Notes under the pieces: generated by a model
What the model saw: only the letters and a program-made list of their open reading frames with translations
What the model was told of the DNA's origin: nothing
The model's database searches: none
Source of the DNA: an uncultured Bacteroidota bacterium
GTDB lineage: Bacteria; Bacteroidota; Bacteroidia; Chitinophagales; Chitinophagaceae
Direction: 5' to 3'
NCBI GenBank assembly: GCA_946479615.1
Contig: CAMLGR010000020.1
Span: forward strand, 1 to 42,701
Length of the DNA stretch: 42,701 nt
Part shown: positions 24,128 to 33,057 of the stretch, piece after piece
Position numbering within the stretch: the first letter of the stretch is position 1
Layout of the letters: each line of letters starts with the position of its first letter
Program-made: the position numbers and the translations under genes

Positions 24128-26479
24128 ATGTTGCCCGGCCAGCCCCTTATCAATAATAACCACTTCAAAGCGATCGCTGCCGTATTGATCTTCATTTCCC
24201 TGGGCTCCTGCACCATTGTCAAGAATTATCAGCCCGGGAAACCTTTTGTTTACAAGACAAATATCAACTTAATAGGCAATTTTTCAAGCGAAGAAAAAAA
24301 AGTTCTCCAGTCAAAGTTGTATGAGCAACTGGATGACAGCATGCAGGCAAGATCGGTAGACAAGCTGGCCTGGAAAGTAATCAAACATCCACCGGTGTAT
24401 GACAGCACCAATGCCGATAAATCGATCATCTTTATGCGGGCCCTGTTGAAATCCTATGGCTATTTCAACGATTCGATCTACTATACCTCGCATATCGATT
24501 CATCCAATAAGGTGAAAAATGATTCGGCAACGGAGTATGAAGCTCTTCGCACCACGATCGATTTTTTTGTAAGTCCCAATAAGCTCGTGCATCTCGATAC
24601 GATCGTATACAATCTCACACAAGCCGAGTTGCAACACCTGGCCGATTCCACCAAAAAAGAAGCTTTTATCAAACAGGGTGATCCGTTTTCCAAGAACCAG
24701 ATCTCTGCCGAACTGGACCGCCTAACAGAATTATACCGCAATACCGGTTATCTCCGCTTCAGCCGCGATGAAATGGTAGGCTTATGGGATACCCTGGATG
24801 TATCCCTGCTGCAACCTACGCTCGATCCGTTTGAACAGCTCGAACAATTACAAAAACTCCGTCTCCGCCGCGAAAACCCAACGGCCGATCTTGAAATACG
24901 ATTGAAGAATACAGATAGTACTAAACTGGTAAAATATTATGTGGGAGATGTGACTGTCTATCCTGATTTTGATTTTACCGATACACTGGGATATACCGGC
25001 AATGAAAGAACGGTGGAAGGGATTCATATCATCCAGCATTATAAACGTTTTAAAACAAAAATATTCCCCTCGAATGTTTACCTGCCACGCGGGTCGGTAT
25101 ATAACCAGCGGCGTTATTTCAGGACATTGAACCGGTTCAACTCTTTAGGCACCTGGCGGCTCGTGAGTATCGACCAGGTACCACGCAAGGACCAGGATAC
25201 GGTTGATTTTTTTATCCGCCTTACTCCTGCTAAAAAATATTCTTTCAATACCAACCTTGAAGGAAGTATCAACCAGAGTGCGATCTCGGGGAACCTGCTG
25301 GGTTTGGGTGTGAACGTGGGTATGCAGAACAGGAACTTTGCACGTGCAGCCGATCTTGCCAACACCAACGTACGGTATGGTATCGAGTTGGGCAATACAG
25401 GAAGCAGCCAGTTCATTCAATCCAAACAGGTAAGCTTCAGCCATAATATTTATTTCCCGCGTTTTATTCCCAATACAAAACTTGTCCCGGAACAATACCG
25501 CGATAACCTGCGCACTGTATTCTCTTTCAGTGCCGCCAATACGGAACGGCGGTTCCTGTATAACCTGACCACGATCAACGGTTCCTGGGGATATGAATAC
25601 CAGCGAAGGAATATCCTGGCAACGATCAAACTTCCCAATATTGAATATTCTTACCTGATCAAACGCGATAGCCTGGATACACTGATCAAGTATAATCCAT
25701 CGTTGAAAAATATCTTCACCGATGGTTTTATTGCTTCTGTAGTCGGCAATCTTACGATCACCGGCGGACAGAATAATAAACTGAATGTATTCAGGGCGAA
25801 TGTCGAAGAATCGGGTTTACTTACCGGTTTTATAAGAAATTCATTCCTGGATAAGGAACTATATCGTTTTATTAAACTCGATGTGGAATTTGCGCGGCTG
25901 ATCCGGCGACCGAAGTCATCGATAGCCCTTCGTGTGTTCAGCGGGATCGGGTATGAGTTTGATTTCACCCGCGATCCTGATAAAAAGAATACACTTCCTT
26001 TCTTCAAACAATTCTTCAGCGGTGGTCCGAACAGTATGCGGGCCTGGGCGCTTCGCAGGTTGGGACCGGGTTCATCGATCAAACCTTTTTCAGGCATTGG
26101 AAGTACACCCGACCGTTATGGTGATATACAACTGGAAGCAAATGCCGAATACCGTTTTCCTGTCGGTACCCCGTTTGGCGTAAAGGTCAATGGCGCTATT
26201 TTTACTGATATCGGTAACGTATGGTTCCTGAAAAAAGCAGCCGGTGCGCCGGAAGAAGTATTTAATTTCAGCCGCCTCGGAAAAGATATTGCGATTGGCG
26301 CCGGCGCCGGTCTTCGTGTAGATCTTAATTTCTTCGTGATCCGCTTTGATTACTCCTATAAAGTAAAAGACCCAAGCCCTGCTCCTGCCGATGCGGCATT
26401 GCAGAATAAATGGTTTGGCTACAGCTTCTTCAAGGGCGATCAGTTTCAGTTGGGAATAGGATATCCTTTTATATTCTAA
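24128..26479 (+). CDS. tamL: TamL, BamA/TamA-family outer membrane lipoprotein
   Basis: The frame opens at 24077, but the ATG at 24128 gives a lipoprotein signal ending LGSC (MLPGQPLINNNHFKAIAAVL, then IFISLGSC), so 783 residues are called. After the lipidated Cys comes TIVKNYQPGKPF and POTRA-like domains (to about 390). A 16-strand Omp85 barrel follows, with KQFFSGGPNSMRAWALRRLGPG (lid motif RAW) and LEANAEYRFPV near the C-terminus. The last residue is Phe, as usual. TamL replaces TamA in Bacteroidota and works with TamB in outer membrane assembly; TamB is not in the window. Confidence 0.9.
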   Translation: MLPGQPLINNNHFKAIAAVLIFISLGSCTIVKNYQPGKPFVYKTNINLIGNFSSEEKKVLQSKLYEQLDDSMQARSVDKLAWKVIKHPPVYDSTNADKSIIFMRALLKSYGYFNDSIYYTSHIDSSNKVKNDSATEYEALRTTIDFFVSPNKLVHLDTIVYNLTQAELQHLADSTKKEAFIKQGDPFSKNQISAELDRLTELYRNTGYLRFSRDEMVGLWDTLDVSLLQPTLDPFEQLEQLQKLRLRRENPTADLEIRLKNTDSTKLVKYYVGDVTVYPDFDFTDTLGYTGNERTVEGIHIIQHYKRFKTKIFPSNVYLPRGSVYNQRRYFRTLNRFNSLGTWRLVSIDQVPRKDQDTVDFFIRLTPAKKYSFNTNLEGSINQSAISGNLLGLGVNVGMQNRNFARAADLANTNVRYGIELGNTGSSQFIQSKQVSFSHNIYFPRFIPNTKLVPEQYRDNLRTVFSFSAANTERRFLYNLTTINGSWGYEYQRRNILATIKLPNIEYSYLIKRDSLDTLIKYNPSLKNIFTDGFIASVVGNLTITGGQNNKLNVFRANVEESGLLTGFIRNSFLDKELYRFIKLDVEFARLIRRPKSSIALRVFSGIGYEFDFTRDPDKKNTLPFFKQFFSGGPNSMRAWALRRLGPGSSIKPFSGIGSTPDRYGDIQLEANAEYRFPVGTPFGVKVNGAIFTDIGNVWFLKKAAGAPEEVFNFSRLGKDIAIGAGAGLRVDLNFFVIRFDYSYKVKDPSPAPADAALQNKWFGYSFFKGDQFQLGIGYPFIF

Positions 26480-26481
26480 TA

Positions 26482-26572
26482 AGAAATTAAAAATAAGGAA
26501 TGAGAAATGAGGAAGTGACAGCCTGCGGAGATACTTCCTCATTCTTTATTTTTTATTCCTTATTTCTTATTT
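26482..26572. terminator. Palindromic element, family E (AAGGAATGAGGAAG), between convergent genes
   Basis: The left arm (about 26482-26516) reads AAGAAATT, AAGGAATGAG, AAATGAGGAAGT; the right arm ACTTCCTCATTC and further TTATTTCTTATTT (about 26535-26572). It follows tamL and its right arm overlaps the last codons of truB, so it may end both transcripts. Confidence 0.65.
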
Positions 26573-27242
26573 CCGTCTCCTTATTATTTTCAGCTATAAA
26601 ACCTTCAATACTCATCGCGTCTTCAACACTAAACTCTCCGATGCGGGTGCGGCAGAGGCTGCTGAGATAAGCGCCACAACCCAGGGCAGCACCGAAATCA
26701 TTGGCCAGGCTGCGGATATAGGTGCCGGTAGAACAAACTACTTTGAAATGCACGACCGGTAATTCAATCCCCGTGATCTGGAAATCCATGATAGTTATTT
26801 TTCTCGGTTCTAGTTTTACTTCTTTTCCCTGCCGTGCGAGTTCATACACTCTTTTGCCATCTACCTTGATCGCTGAATGTGCCGGTGGCACCTGCATGAT
26901 CTCCCCGATAAACTGTATAACCTTTTCCCTGATCTTATTCTCTTCGATATGATCGATTGCCACGATATTTTCAGGTTCGCTTTCCAGGTCGTAGGTGGGT
27001 GTGGTCGCTCCCAGGGTGAAGGTGCCGGTATATTCTTTTTCCTTCGCCATGTATTCATTGATCTTTTTGGTAAACTTTCCTGTGCAAATGATCAGCAATC
27101 CTGTCGCCAGCGGATCCAATGTACCGGCATGACCAACTTTTTTAATCCGGATCGTATTCCGGATCTTTCTCACCGCATCGAACGATGTCCAGCGCAGCGG
27201 CTTATTAATCAATAATACTCTTCCTTCTTCGTAAGTGTTCAT
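26553..27242 (-). CDS. truB: tRNA pseudouridine-55 synthase TruB
   Basis: The catalytic Asp is in GHAGTLDPLATGLL, followed by TKKINEYMAKEKEYTG and the PPAHSAIKVDGKRVYELAR motif. It isomerises U55 in the T-loop of tRNAs. The ATG at 27242 gives 229 residues beginning MNTYEEGRVLLINKPLRW, which fits the family start. An upstream in-frame ATG at 27290 would add 16 residues and run next to the palindrome at 27291-27322, so it is less likely. The last residues NKETEIRNKE are encoded by the palindromic element arm, an unusual tail. Confidence 0.93.
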   Translation of the reverse strand: MNTYEEGRVLLINKPLRWTSFDAVRKIRNTIRIKKVGHAGTLDPLATGLLIICTGKFTKKINEYMAKEKEYTGTFTLGATTPTYDLESEPENIVAIDHIEENKIREKVIQFIGEIMQVPPAHSAIKVDGKRVYELARQGKEVKLEPRKITIMDFQITGIELPVVHFKVVCSTGTYIRSLANDFGAALGCGAYLSSLCRTRIGEFSVEDAMSIEGFIAENNKETEIRNKE

Positions 27243-27280
27243 GCTGTAAAAGTAAGAAAGAGGCTTTAGATGTGGAGTTG

Positions 27281-27322
27281 ATTCATTCATAATTCACCAT
27301 TCATAATTATGAATGGTGAATT
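27281..27322. repeat. Perfect 32-base palindrome (family C)
   Basis: Bases 27291-27322 are self-complementary without a loop: AATTCACCATTCATAA followed by its reverse complement. A partial ATTCATTCATAATTC precedes it. It sits 48 bases upstream of the chosen truB ATG and 6 bases after the DUF58 stop. Confidence 0.85.
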
Positions 27323-27328
27323 CAAAGC

Positions 27329-28654
27329 CTAAATCGACATACGTGTCTTCAGCTCCAAATATTTATTAACCGTGTTGACAGTAAGATTTTCCGGCGTGGT
27401 AAGAATGGAGAGGATACCGTTTTTATGAAGTTCTTTTACCATCAATCTTTTTTCAAAAGCAAATTTTTCTGCGATGGTTTTGATATAGATATCTTCCAGT
27501 TTAGCGGCGGCGGTTTCGGTGAGTGATTTCAATTCTGAATTTTCAAAGAATACCACCAATAACAAATGATATTGCGCCATTTTCTTCAGCGCCGGCATTT
27601 CACGTTGCAGGCTTTCCAGCGATTCAAAATTGGTGAACAGGATCAGCAGGCTGCGGTTGGTAACGCGATTACGGACAACAGAGAACAATTTTTCAAAATC
27701 AGATTCCAGGAACATAGTTTGCTGACGGTATAATGTTTCCAGCAGGATATTGATCTGCGTGGTTTTTTTATCGGCCTGTACAAACGCATCGAGATTCTGT
27801 GAAAATGTAATAAGCCCTGCCCTGTCCTGTTTGACAAGAGCGACATTCGATAAAACCAGTGAGGCATTGATGGCATAATCCATCAGGGTCATGCCACCGA
27901 AAGGCATTTTCATGACCCGCCCTTTATTGATGATGCAATAGATCTGCTGGCTTCTTTCATCCGTATAATTATTCATCATCAGTGCGCCTTTGCGGGCCGT
28001 CGCTTTCCAGTTGATGGTCCGGTAATCATCGCCCCGTACATATTCCTTGATCTGTTCAAATTCCATACTATGACCCAGTTTGCGGATCCGCTTCACGCCT
28101 ATTTCCTGTAAGCGGTTGCTCAGCGCCAGCAGTTGATAACGCCGCATCTGCAGGAAAGACGGATACACTTTAATCGTTTTATCGACAGGAAAAATATAGC
28201 GCCGCCGTGTCAGCTTTAACGGGCCATGCACAAAGACATTGATCCGCCCGAAATGATATTCGCCTCTTGTAACAGGCCGCACCGTATATTCCAGTTGCTG
28301 TGTTCCGTGGGCAGCGAGCTTGGCTTTGCGCAACCAGTTCCTTTCCTGGAATTGTTCGGGCAATTCATCGATCACACTTACCTGTGCGGGAAATGCATAC
28401 CGGTTACTTAATGACAATACGATCTTATTTTCATCACCGATACTGAACCGGTCGGCCAGTGTGCGTCCGGCTGTAATTCCTTTTTTCATGCTCACCAGCA
28501 ATAAGCTGTCAGCAAGAATAGCAATACCCAGCAACAGGAGGATCATGTTTGCGATCCGGTCAAGAGAAGGCACAAAAAAACTCAAGACGAACACCGCTGC
28601 TGCGGCGCCGCCGATATAGTAAACGCTTCTATTCAGATAAAAAAACCTGATCAA
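27329..28654 (-). CDS. DUF58 domain protein
   Basis: 441 residues. Two N-terminal membrane segments (YYIGGAAAAVFVLSFF and IANMILLLLGIAILA) precede a beta-rich region. The DUF58 signature KEYVRGDDYRTINWKATARK is at about residues 205-225, and a VWA-like domain follows (IYCIINKGRVMKM, LLILFTNFESLESL). DUF58 proteins pair with MoxR ATPases. TTG at 28654 is the only near start. It is the last gene of the operon with MoxR, DUF4350, DUF4129-like and SpoIIM genes upstream. Confidence 0.9.
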   Translation of the reverse strand: MIRFFYLNRSVYYIGGAAAAVFVLSFFVPSLDRIANMILLLLGIAILADSLLLVSMKKGITAGRTLADRFSIGDENKIVLSLSNRYAFPAQVSVIDELPEQFQERNWLRKAKLAAHGTQQLEYTVRPVTRGEYHFGRINVFVHGPLKLTRRRYIFPVDKTIKVYPSFLQMRRYQLLALSNRLQEIGVKRIRKLGHSMEFEQIKEYVRGDDYRTINWKATARKGALMMNNYTDERSQQIYCIINKGRVMKMPFGGMTLMDYAINASLVLSNVALVKQDRAGLITFSQNLDAFVQADKKTTQINILLETLYRQQTMFLESDFEKLFSVVRNRVTNRSLLILFTNFESLESLQREMPALKKMAQYHLLLVVFFENSELKSLTETAAAKLEDIYIKTIAEKFAFEKRLMVKELHKNGILSILTTPENLTVNTVNKYLELKTRMSI

Positions 28655-28698
28655 CGGGTATGCTTTTAAATTGGGTCCTGCAAAATTTCAAAATATGA

Positions 28699-29682
28699 TT
28701 ATCTCGGTATATCCATCGCCTGTATGATCTGTTTGATCACTTCATCTTCTGTAACACCTTCCATTTCTTTATCCGGCGCCAGGATGATACGATGACGCAA
28801 TACCGGTGTTACGACCTGGCGGATATCTTCCGGTGTAACAAAGTCACGTCCCTGCATAGCCGCAATCGCTTTGGAAGCATTCATGATGGCCAAAGAAGCA
28901 CGAGGGGAAGCGCCCAGGTAAATCGATTTATGATTTCTTGTCTGGTGCACCAGTCTCGCGATAAACTGCAATAGCTTTTCTTCAATCAGTATTGTTTTGA
29001 TCTGCTTACGCAATGCATTGATCTGTTCACCGCTCAGCACGGGTTTTACAATATCATTCACCTGTGTGTTCCCCATCTGGTGAAATTGGTTGAGTATCGA
29101 TAGTTCTTCTGTTTCGCTGGGATAAGGAACAACGATCTTGAAAAGAAACCTGTCGAGCTGCGCTTCCGGCAAACGGTAAGTTCCCTCCTGCTCTACCGGG
29201 TTCTGTGTAGCCAGCACCATAAACGGTTCTTCCATTTTATAGCTTTTCCCATCTACAGTTGCCTGCCGTTCTTCCATGATCTCGAGCAGGGCCGATTGTG
29301 TTTTAGCCGGGGCGCGGTTGATCTCATCCACGAGTATGATATTGCTGAATACAGGTCCTTTCTTAAATTCAAAAGAAGCTTCTTTGGGATTGAATACGGG
29401 TGTACCCAATACATCCGATGGCATCAGATCGGGAGTGAACTGTATCCTGGAAAAACCAGCGGCTACACTTCGTGCAACCAGTTTTGCCGTAAGTGTTTTG
29501 GCAACACCCGGTACTCCTTCGATCAGTACATGACCATCTGCCAGCAGGGCGGCAAGGATCAGGTTGACCATTTCTTCCTGGCCTATGATCACTTTTTTGA
29601 TCTCGGCACGGATAGAAAGTACGGCTTCGTTCAGTGCCGAGAGATCAGTTCTTTGCTGAAAAATTTGTTCTTCCATATTCAT
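28699..29682 (-). CDS. MoxR-family AAA+ ATPase
   Basis: 327 residues. Walker A GVPGVAKT (about 56-63), Walker B IILVDEINRAP (about 115-124), sensor 1 LATQNPVEQEGTYRLPEAQLDRF and the ASPRASLA segment are all present. MoxR ATPases act as chaperones that load metal cofactors or activate VWA-domain partners. The start codon overlaps the stop of the DUF4350 gene (ATGA), indicating translational coupling. The DUF58 gene follows 44 bases downstream. Confidence 0.95.
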   Translation of the reverse strand: MNMEEQIFQQRTDLSALNEAVLSIRAEIKKVIIGQEEMVNLILAALLADGHVLIEGVPGVAKTLTAKLVARSVAAGFSRIQFTPDLMPSDVLGTPVFNPKEASFEFKKGPVFSNIILVDEINRAPAKTQSALLEIMEERQATVDGKSYKMEEPFMVLATQNPVEQEGTYRLPEAQLDRFLFKIVVPYPSETEELSILNQFHQMGNTQVNDIVKPVLSGEQINALRKQIKTILIEEKLLQFIARLVHQTRNHKSIYLGASPRASLAIMNASKAIAAMQGRDFVTPEDIRQVVTPVLRHRIILAPDKEMEGVTEDEVIKQIIQAMDIPR

Positions 29683-30953
29683 TCTTTTTTATAAAACAAT
29701 TCCAGTTGATGGTGAAAAGCGATTAATTGTTTTTCTCCTACACCAAATACATTATCGAGTTCCCTGATAAAATATACGATGCCGTTAAGTTCATTTTCAG
29801 CTATGCCTGTTTTGGCATGCAGAGCCTGTACGAATTTATTATCCAGTTCCGCAGTGGGCAGTTTGTAGCGGGTACGCACATGTTCGAGGAAATAAGCGGC
29901 CATTTTACGGCAAAGGTTTTTATGATCCGCTTTATCATGATACAGCCGGCCGATGGTCTTTACAAAATCGAGTGAATCATTCCTCGGCTTTCTAACTACC
30001 GGGATATACCGCTGCTTTCTCTTCATCTCCGTGATCGTATAAAGAACCAGCAATAAAAGTAATACCCAGAAAGCTTTGGCGAAGGATTGTTTCCCGTCGG
30101 GATTTTTCAGACCAAGCAGGGTACTAAGCCAGCCTTTTTTCTCGTCTGGCTTCTGATTTGTTCTTTTATAGAGATAAAATTCATCCCAGGCGACACGAGT
30201 GGTCGTGGGAGGAATAACAGACAAAGCATTTTCGTAATAAGGGAAATTATTCTTGTGTAATAAAAAGTAGTTGGTGAATGCCATCGGCGCCAGGTGTATA
30301 TACAGGTTTCCTCTACCGGCTTTGAAGCGGATAAAATCGGGGCGGGATTTGTCATCATATCCCATGACGGTGGTGATCGTGGTATCGATACTGGTAAAAT
30401 ACCCGTCATATTTTTTCCCCGGGTAGCGGTAACTGGCGGCCGTAAATGGCGGGCGGGCCAGGGAAACGGTCAGGGTATCATACTGCGTGAGCCCAAGAAA
30501 ATAATCATCCAGTTGACCGATCGTATGCACTTCACAATTCAGCATTTTGGCAACTGCATACGATAAATTCATCGTACTGATAAAAACATCATTACCGGTT
30601 TCTGCAAACTCCACCAGGGTTTTCATTTCGGATTTTTCTGCCATGAAATCAGGACAGACAATGATCAACGCCTGGTGATTATCATATTTGGACAAGGAAT
30701 CCCAGAAGCCTGGTTCCTGTTTATTGACAATAACAGAAGCAGCGGGGAAAATATTTTTCAATGATTTATAGGCAACATAAGTACCATACGGGATCTTATC
30801 CCGTTTACGGAAACTCACACGTTCATCCAACGTGCGCGGGCGGTTACGCTGACCCGTATAGAGCAGTAATACACCCGCGAGGATGATGATGGAGATGAGG
30901 ATGTATGGTAGGTTTTTTTTGATAACTTTTTTATAATAAGAAATTAAAAACAA
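29679..30953 (-). CDS. DUF4350 domain membrane protein
   Basis: 424 residues. One N-terminal membrane segment (YILISIIILAGVLLLYTG) is followed by a soluble GATase-like domain (about 40-250) and a second segment (FWVLLLLLVLYTITEM), then a helical C-terminal domain. The order matches DUF4350 proteins, whose role is unknown. The only start for this frame is TTG at 30953. It lies in a family E element, so the first residues MFLISYYKK are repeat-derived. The gene is followed by an ATGA overlap with moxR. Confidence 0.75.
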   Translation of the reverse strand: MFLISYYKKVIKKNLPYILISIIILAGVLLLYTGQRNRPRTLDERVSFRKRDKIPYGTYVAYKSLKNIFPAASVIVNKQEPGFWDSLSKYDNHQALIIVCPDFMAEKSEMKTLVEFAETGNDVFISTMNLSYAVAKMLNCEVHTIGQLDDYFLGLTQYDTLTVSLARPPFTAASYRYPGKKYDGYFTSIDTTITTVMGYDDKSRPDFIRFKAGRGNLYIHLAPMAFTNYFLLHKNNFPYYENALSVIPPTTTRVAWDEFYLYKRTNQKPDEKKGWLSTLLGLKNPDGKQSFAKAFWVLLLLLVLYTITEMKRKQRYIPVVRKPRNDSLDFVKTIGRLYHDKADHKNLCRKMAAYFLEHVRTRYKLPTAELDNKFVQALHAKTGIAENELNGIVYFIRELDNVFGVGEKQLIAFHHQLELFYKKE

Positions 30954-31010
30954 AAAATAAGGAATCAGGAAATCGAAGACCCGTTCTCATTTATTATTCC
31001 TTGTTATCTT
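30935..31010. repeat. Family E element inside an operon gap
   Basis: AAGAAATTAAAAAC, AAAAATAAGGAATCAGG (left) and TCTCATTTATTATTCCTTG (right) form an imperfect palindrome. It lies between the DUF4129-like and DUF4350 genes and overlaps the start of the latter. Confidence 0.55.
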
Positions 31011-31013
31011 ACT

Positions 31014-31910
31014 TTATAGCTGTTTTTCCAATTCCAAAAAATCATTCTTGATCACATCAAACCGTTCATTATCGATATTGAATAAACCATACCACACATA
31101 TTCATAATCCCGGGTAATACGGAAGAATGGTTTGTAAAAGCGGGTTTGACTTACCTGCATTAAATAATCGAAATTCGTCTTGTCGTGCGCATAGCTGATC
31201 ACCTGTTTGTCGGACAGGTTGCGCAATAAGCGCAGGAACATCAGCCGTACGGCCAGGCGGTAATTGCCGGCAGCGGTAGCTTTATCGATTTCTCTTTGGT
31301 AATTGATCGAAAAGATATCACTGGTCTCCACATCGGTTTCAGCAGAAATGATCGTACTGGTCTTCCTGAACAGGCTGACATTACTATTGGTAAGATAGAT
31401 CGCCAGGAACGTAATAAATCCAACGATCACCAGCAGCCATAAGAAGATCTCGAAACCATCTGTAAAGATCAGCGGCGTTGAATCGTTACCGGTTTGTGCT
31501 TCCTGTTTCTTTTTAAAAACCGCATTGGCATACCAGAAATCATTATCCTTTGCCATCGCAGCTTTGCTGCTATCGCTTATTGCGCGAAGATGAACGGAAT
31601 CCAATGCTGCACCAGGCGAGGAAAGAGGAACGAAATTGACTTCCTGTTCCGTGACCGCGTTTATGCTCATGGCTATACTATCGGTAATATCCATGTCATC
31701 ACTGTCACCTTCATCTCCTGTTACAGGAGGTGGAGCAACAATAGCCGTATCGGTATATTCGACCAGTGTATCGGCAACAGGTGGCGGGTCTTGTTGTGCC
31801 TGTATGAAATGAGGCAGCAGGAAGAACAGCAATACCAGTGTAACACTGCATCTTTTTTTTCCCGTCTTGTATTTTTCGAAATTGAACACGTTATAATTCC
31901 TCCTCCTCAT
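31014..31910 (-). CDS. DUF4129-like membrane protein
   Basis: 298 residues. A membrane segment at about residues 24-38 (VTLVLLFFLLPHFIQAQ) is signal-like and lies after a charged leader. A Pro/Asp/Thr-rich stretch follows, then a second segment (FEIFLWLLVIVGFITFLAIYL). The cytoplasmic C-terminus contains AAGNYRLAVRLMFLRLLRNL and FFRITRDYEYVWYG, the DUF4129-type ending found next to transglutaminase or MoxR/DUF58 genes. It overlaps the end of the SpoIIM gene by 20 bases and is part of the operon. Confidence 0.7.
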   Translation of the reverse strand: MRRRNYNVFNFEKYKTGKKRCSVTLVLLFFLLPHFIQAQQDPPPVADTLVEYTDTAIVAPPPVTGDEGDSDDMDITDSIAMSINAVTEQEVNFVPLSSPGAALDSVHLRAISDSSKAAMAKDNDFWYANAVFKKKQEAQTGNDSTPLIFTDGFEIFLWLLVIVGFITFLAIYLTNSNVSLFRKTSTIISAETDVETSDIFSINYQREIDKATAAGNYRLAVRLMFLRLLRNLSDKQVISYAHDKTNFDYLMQVSQTRFYKPFFRITRDYEYVWYGLFNIDNERFDVIKNDFLELEKQL

Positions 31911-32901
31911 TTAATTGGGCTGCCATTTTACGTCCTAGCCTGATAGGATAAATGATAAAGTACCATATTACAAACAGAACGGACAATGATACGATGATGG
32001 TCGTAAATGCAGACAAGTCATTATAAAGACGGGTAATGAATCCTTCAAAAAAAGCAGCGAGCGCGAATACAGGGATCAGCCCCACCATGATCTTCACCCC
32101 ATCTTTGGCACCCTGTTTAAACGAATCGATGCGTTTCATGGTACCGGGAAATAAAAAACTTTTTCCCAATACAACACCGGCGCCGGATGCAATGATGATG
32201 GCAGTGATCTCGAGTGTACCATGCACAAACACCACCAGCCAGAATTGCAATCCCAATCCTTTGGAAGCAAAAATATTATCAAACACTCCTACCCGGGCAG
32301 CTTCGTGCCCTAATTGGTAAAGACTGGGAATACCGGCAAAGATGCCCGAGATATACATCCGCATGGAGACCCAGATATTATTGATCATGATACCAAACCA
32401 GTTAAGGAACGGATTGCCATGTTCATAGATACCAAATGGGTTTCCTTTGGCGATATTTTCTTCCGTATGATCGATGTAATTATCGCCAAAAAAACTTCTT
32501 GCGACTGTTTCATCCTGGCGGGAAACAAAAAATCCGATACTGAAGAACATCACGAATACGGCAAAGGCCAGTAATAATACTTTATGATGTTTGCGGATCG
32601 TGAGCGGGAGATCATATTTCCAGAAAGTAACCAGGCGGTTCGATTCTTCTTTCCGGTTTTTGTAAATGGTCAGGAAAATGCGGGAGGCTTCGCTGTTGAT
32701 ATAGCGGGTGACTTTGCTGGAAGGATAAAAGGTTTTGGCATAAGCCAGGTCATCGACGAGCTGGATAAAATCCTTTGCCATTTCATCAGCATCCGCCGAA
32801 GGCGATTGCTGGTTCTTTTGCCATCGTTCTTTGTTTTTCTTTATAAATAAGGCTTCTCTCAATCTCCGGGGTTTGGCTTGTAAAATACTATATTTTACCA
32901 A
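31891..32901 (-). CDS. SpoIIM-like (DUF95) membrane protein
   Basis: 336 residues with several membrane segments in the C-terminal two thirds (VLLLAFAVFVMFFSIGFFV, LEITAIIIASGAGVVLG, VSLSVLFVIWYFIIYP). REALFIKKNKERWQK and FWLVVFVHGTLEITAI are typical of the SpoIIM/DUF95 family. In non-sporulating bacteria the function is unknown, but it is often encoded beside RDD, MoxR and DUF58 genes. TTG at 32901 is the only near start; it lies 6 bases from the large D-family hairpin. First gene of the operon. Confidence 0.85.
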   Translation of the reverse strand: MVKYSILQAKPRRLREALFIKKNKERWQKNQQSPSADADEMAKDFIQLVDDLAYAKTFYPSSKVTRYINSEASRIFLTIYKNRKEESNRLVTFWKYDLPLTIRKHHKVLLLAFAVFVMFFSIGFFVSRQDETVARSFFGDNYIDHTEENIAKGNPFGIYEHGNPFLNWFGIMINNIWVSMRMYISGIFAGIPSLYQLGHEAARVGVFDNIFASKGLGLQFWLVVFVHGTLEITAIIIASGAGVVLGKSFLFPGTMKRIDSFKQGAKDGVKIMVGLIPVFALAAFFEGFITRLYNDLSAFTTIIVSLSVLFVIWYFIIYPIRLGRKMAAQLNEEEEL

Positions 32902-32906
32902 ATAAG

Positions 32907-33012
32907 CCCTATGTATGTATTTCTATGTTCCTATGTGTCTATGTGGTGAGATTACGCCAGTCAGCTTTTTTACCACATAGACACATAGGAACATAGAAAT
33001 ACACACATAGGG
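32907..33012. repeat. Palindromic element, family D copy 2: 41-base arms with one mismatch
   Basis: Arm 32907-32947 pairs with arm 32972-33012 with a single mismatch around a 24-base loop beginning GAGATTACGC. The arms are made of CTATGTGTGTA/TTTCTATGTTCC/CTATGTGGT words. It lies between the divergent SpoIIM-like (start 32901) and RDD (start 33058) genes, so it cannot be a terminator of either. Confidence 0.9.
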
Positions 33013-33057
33013 TTTGAAAAAAATACATAATTTGGCAACTCCTATAAAAAGGGGCCG

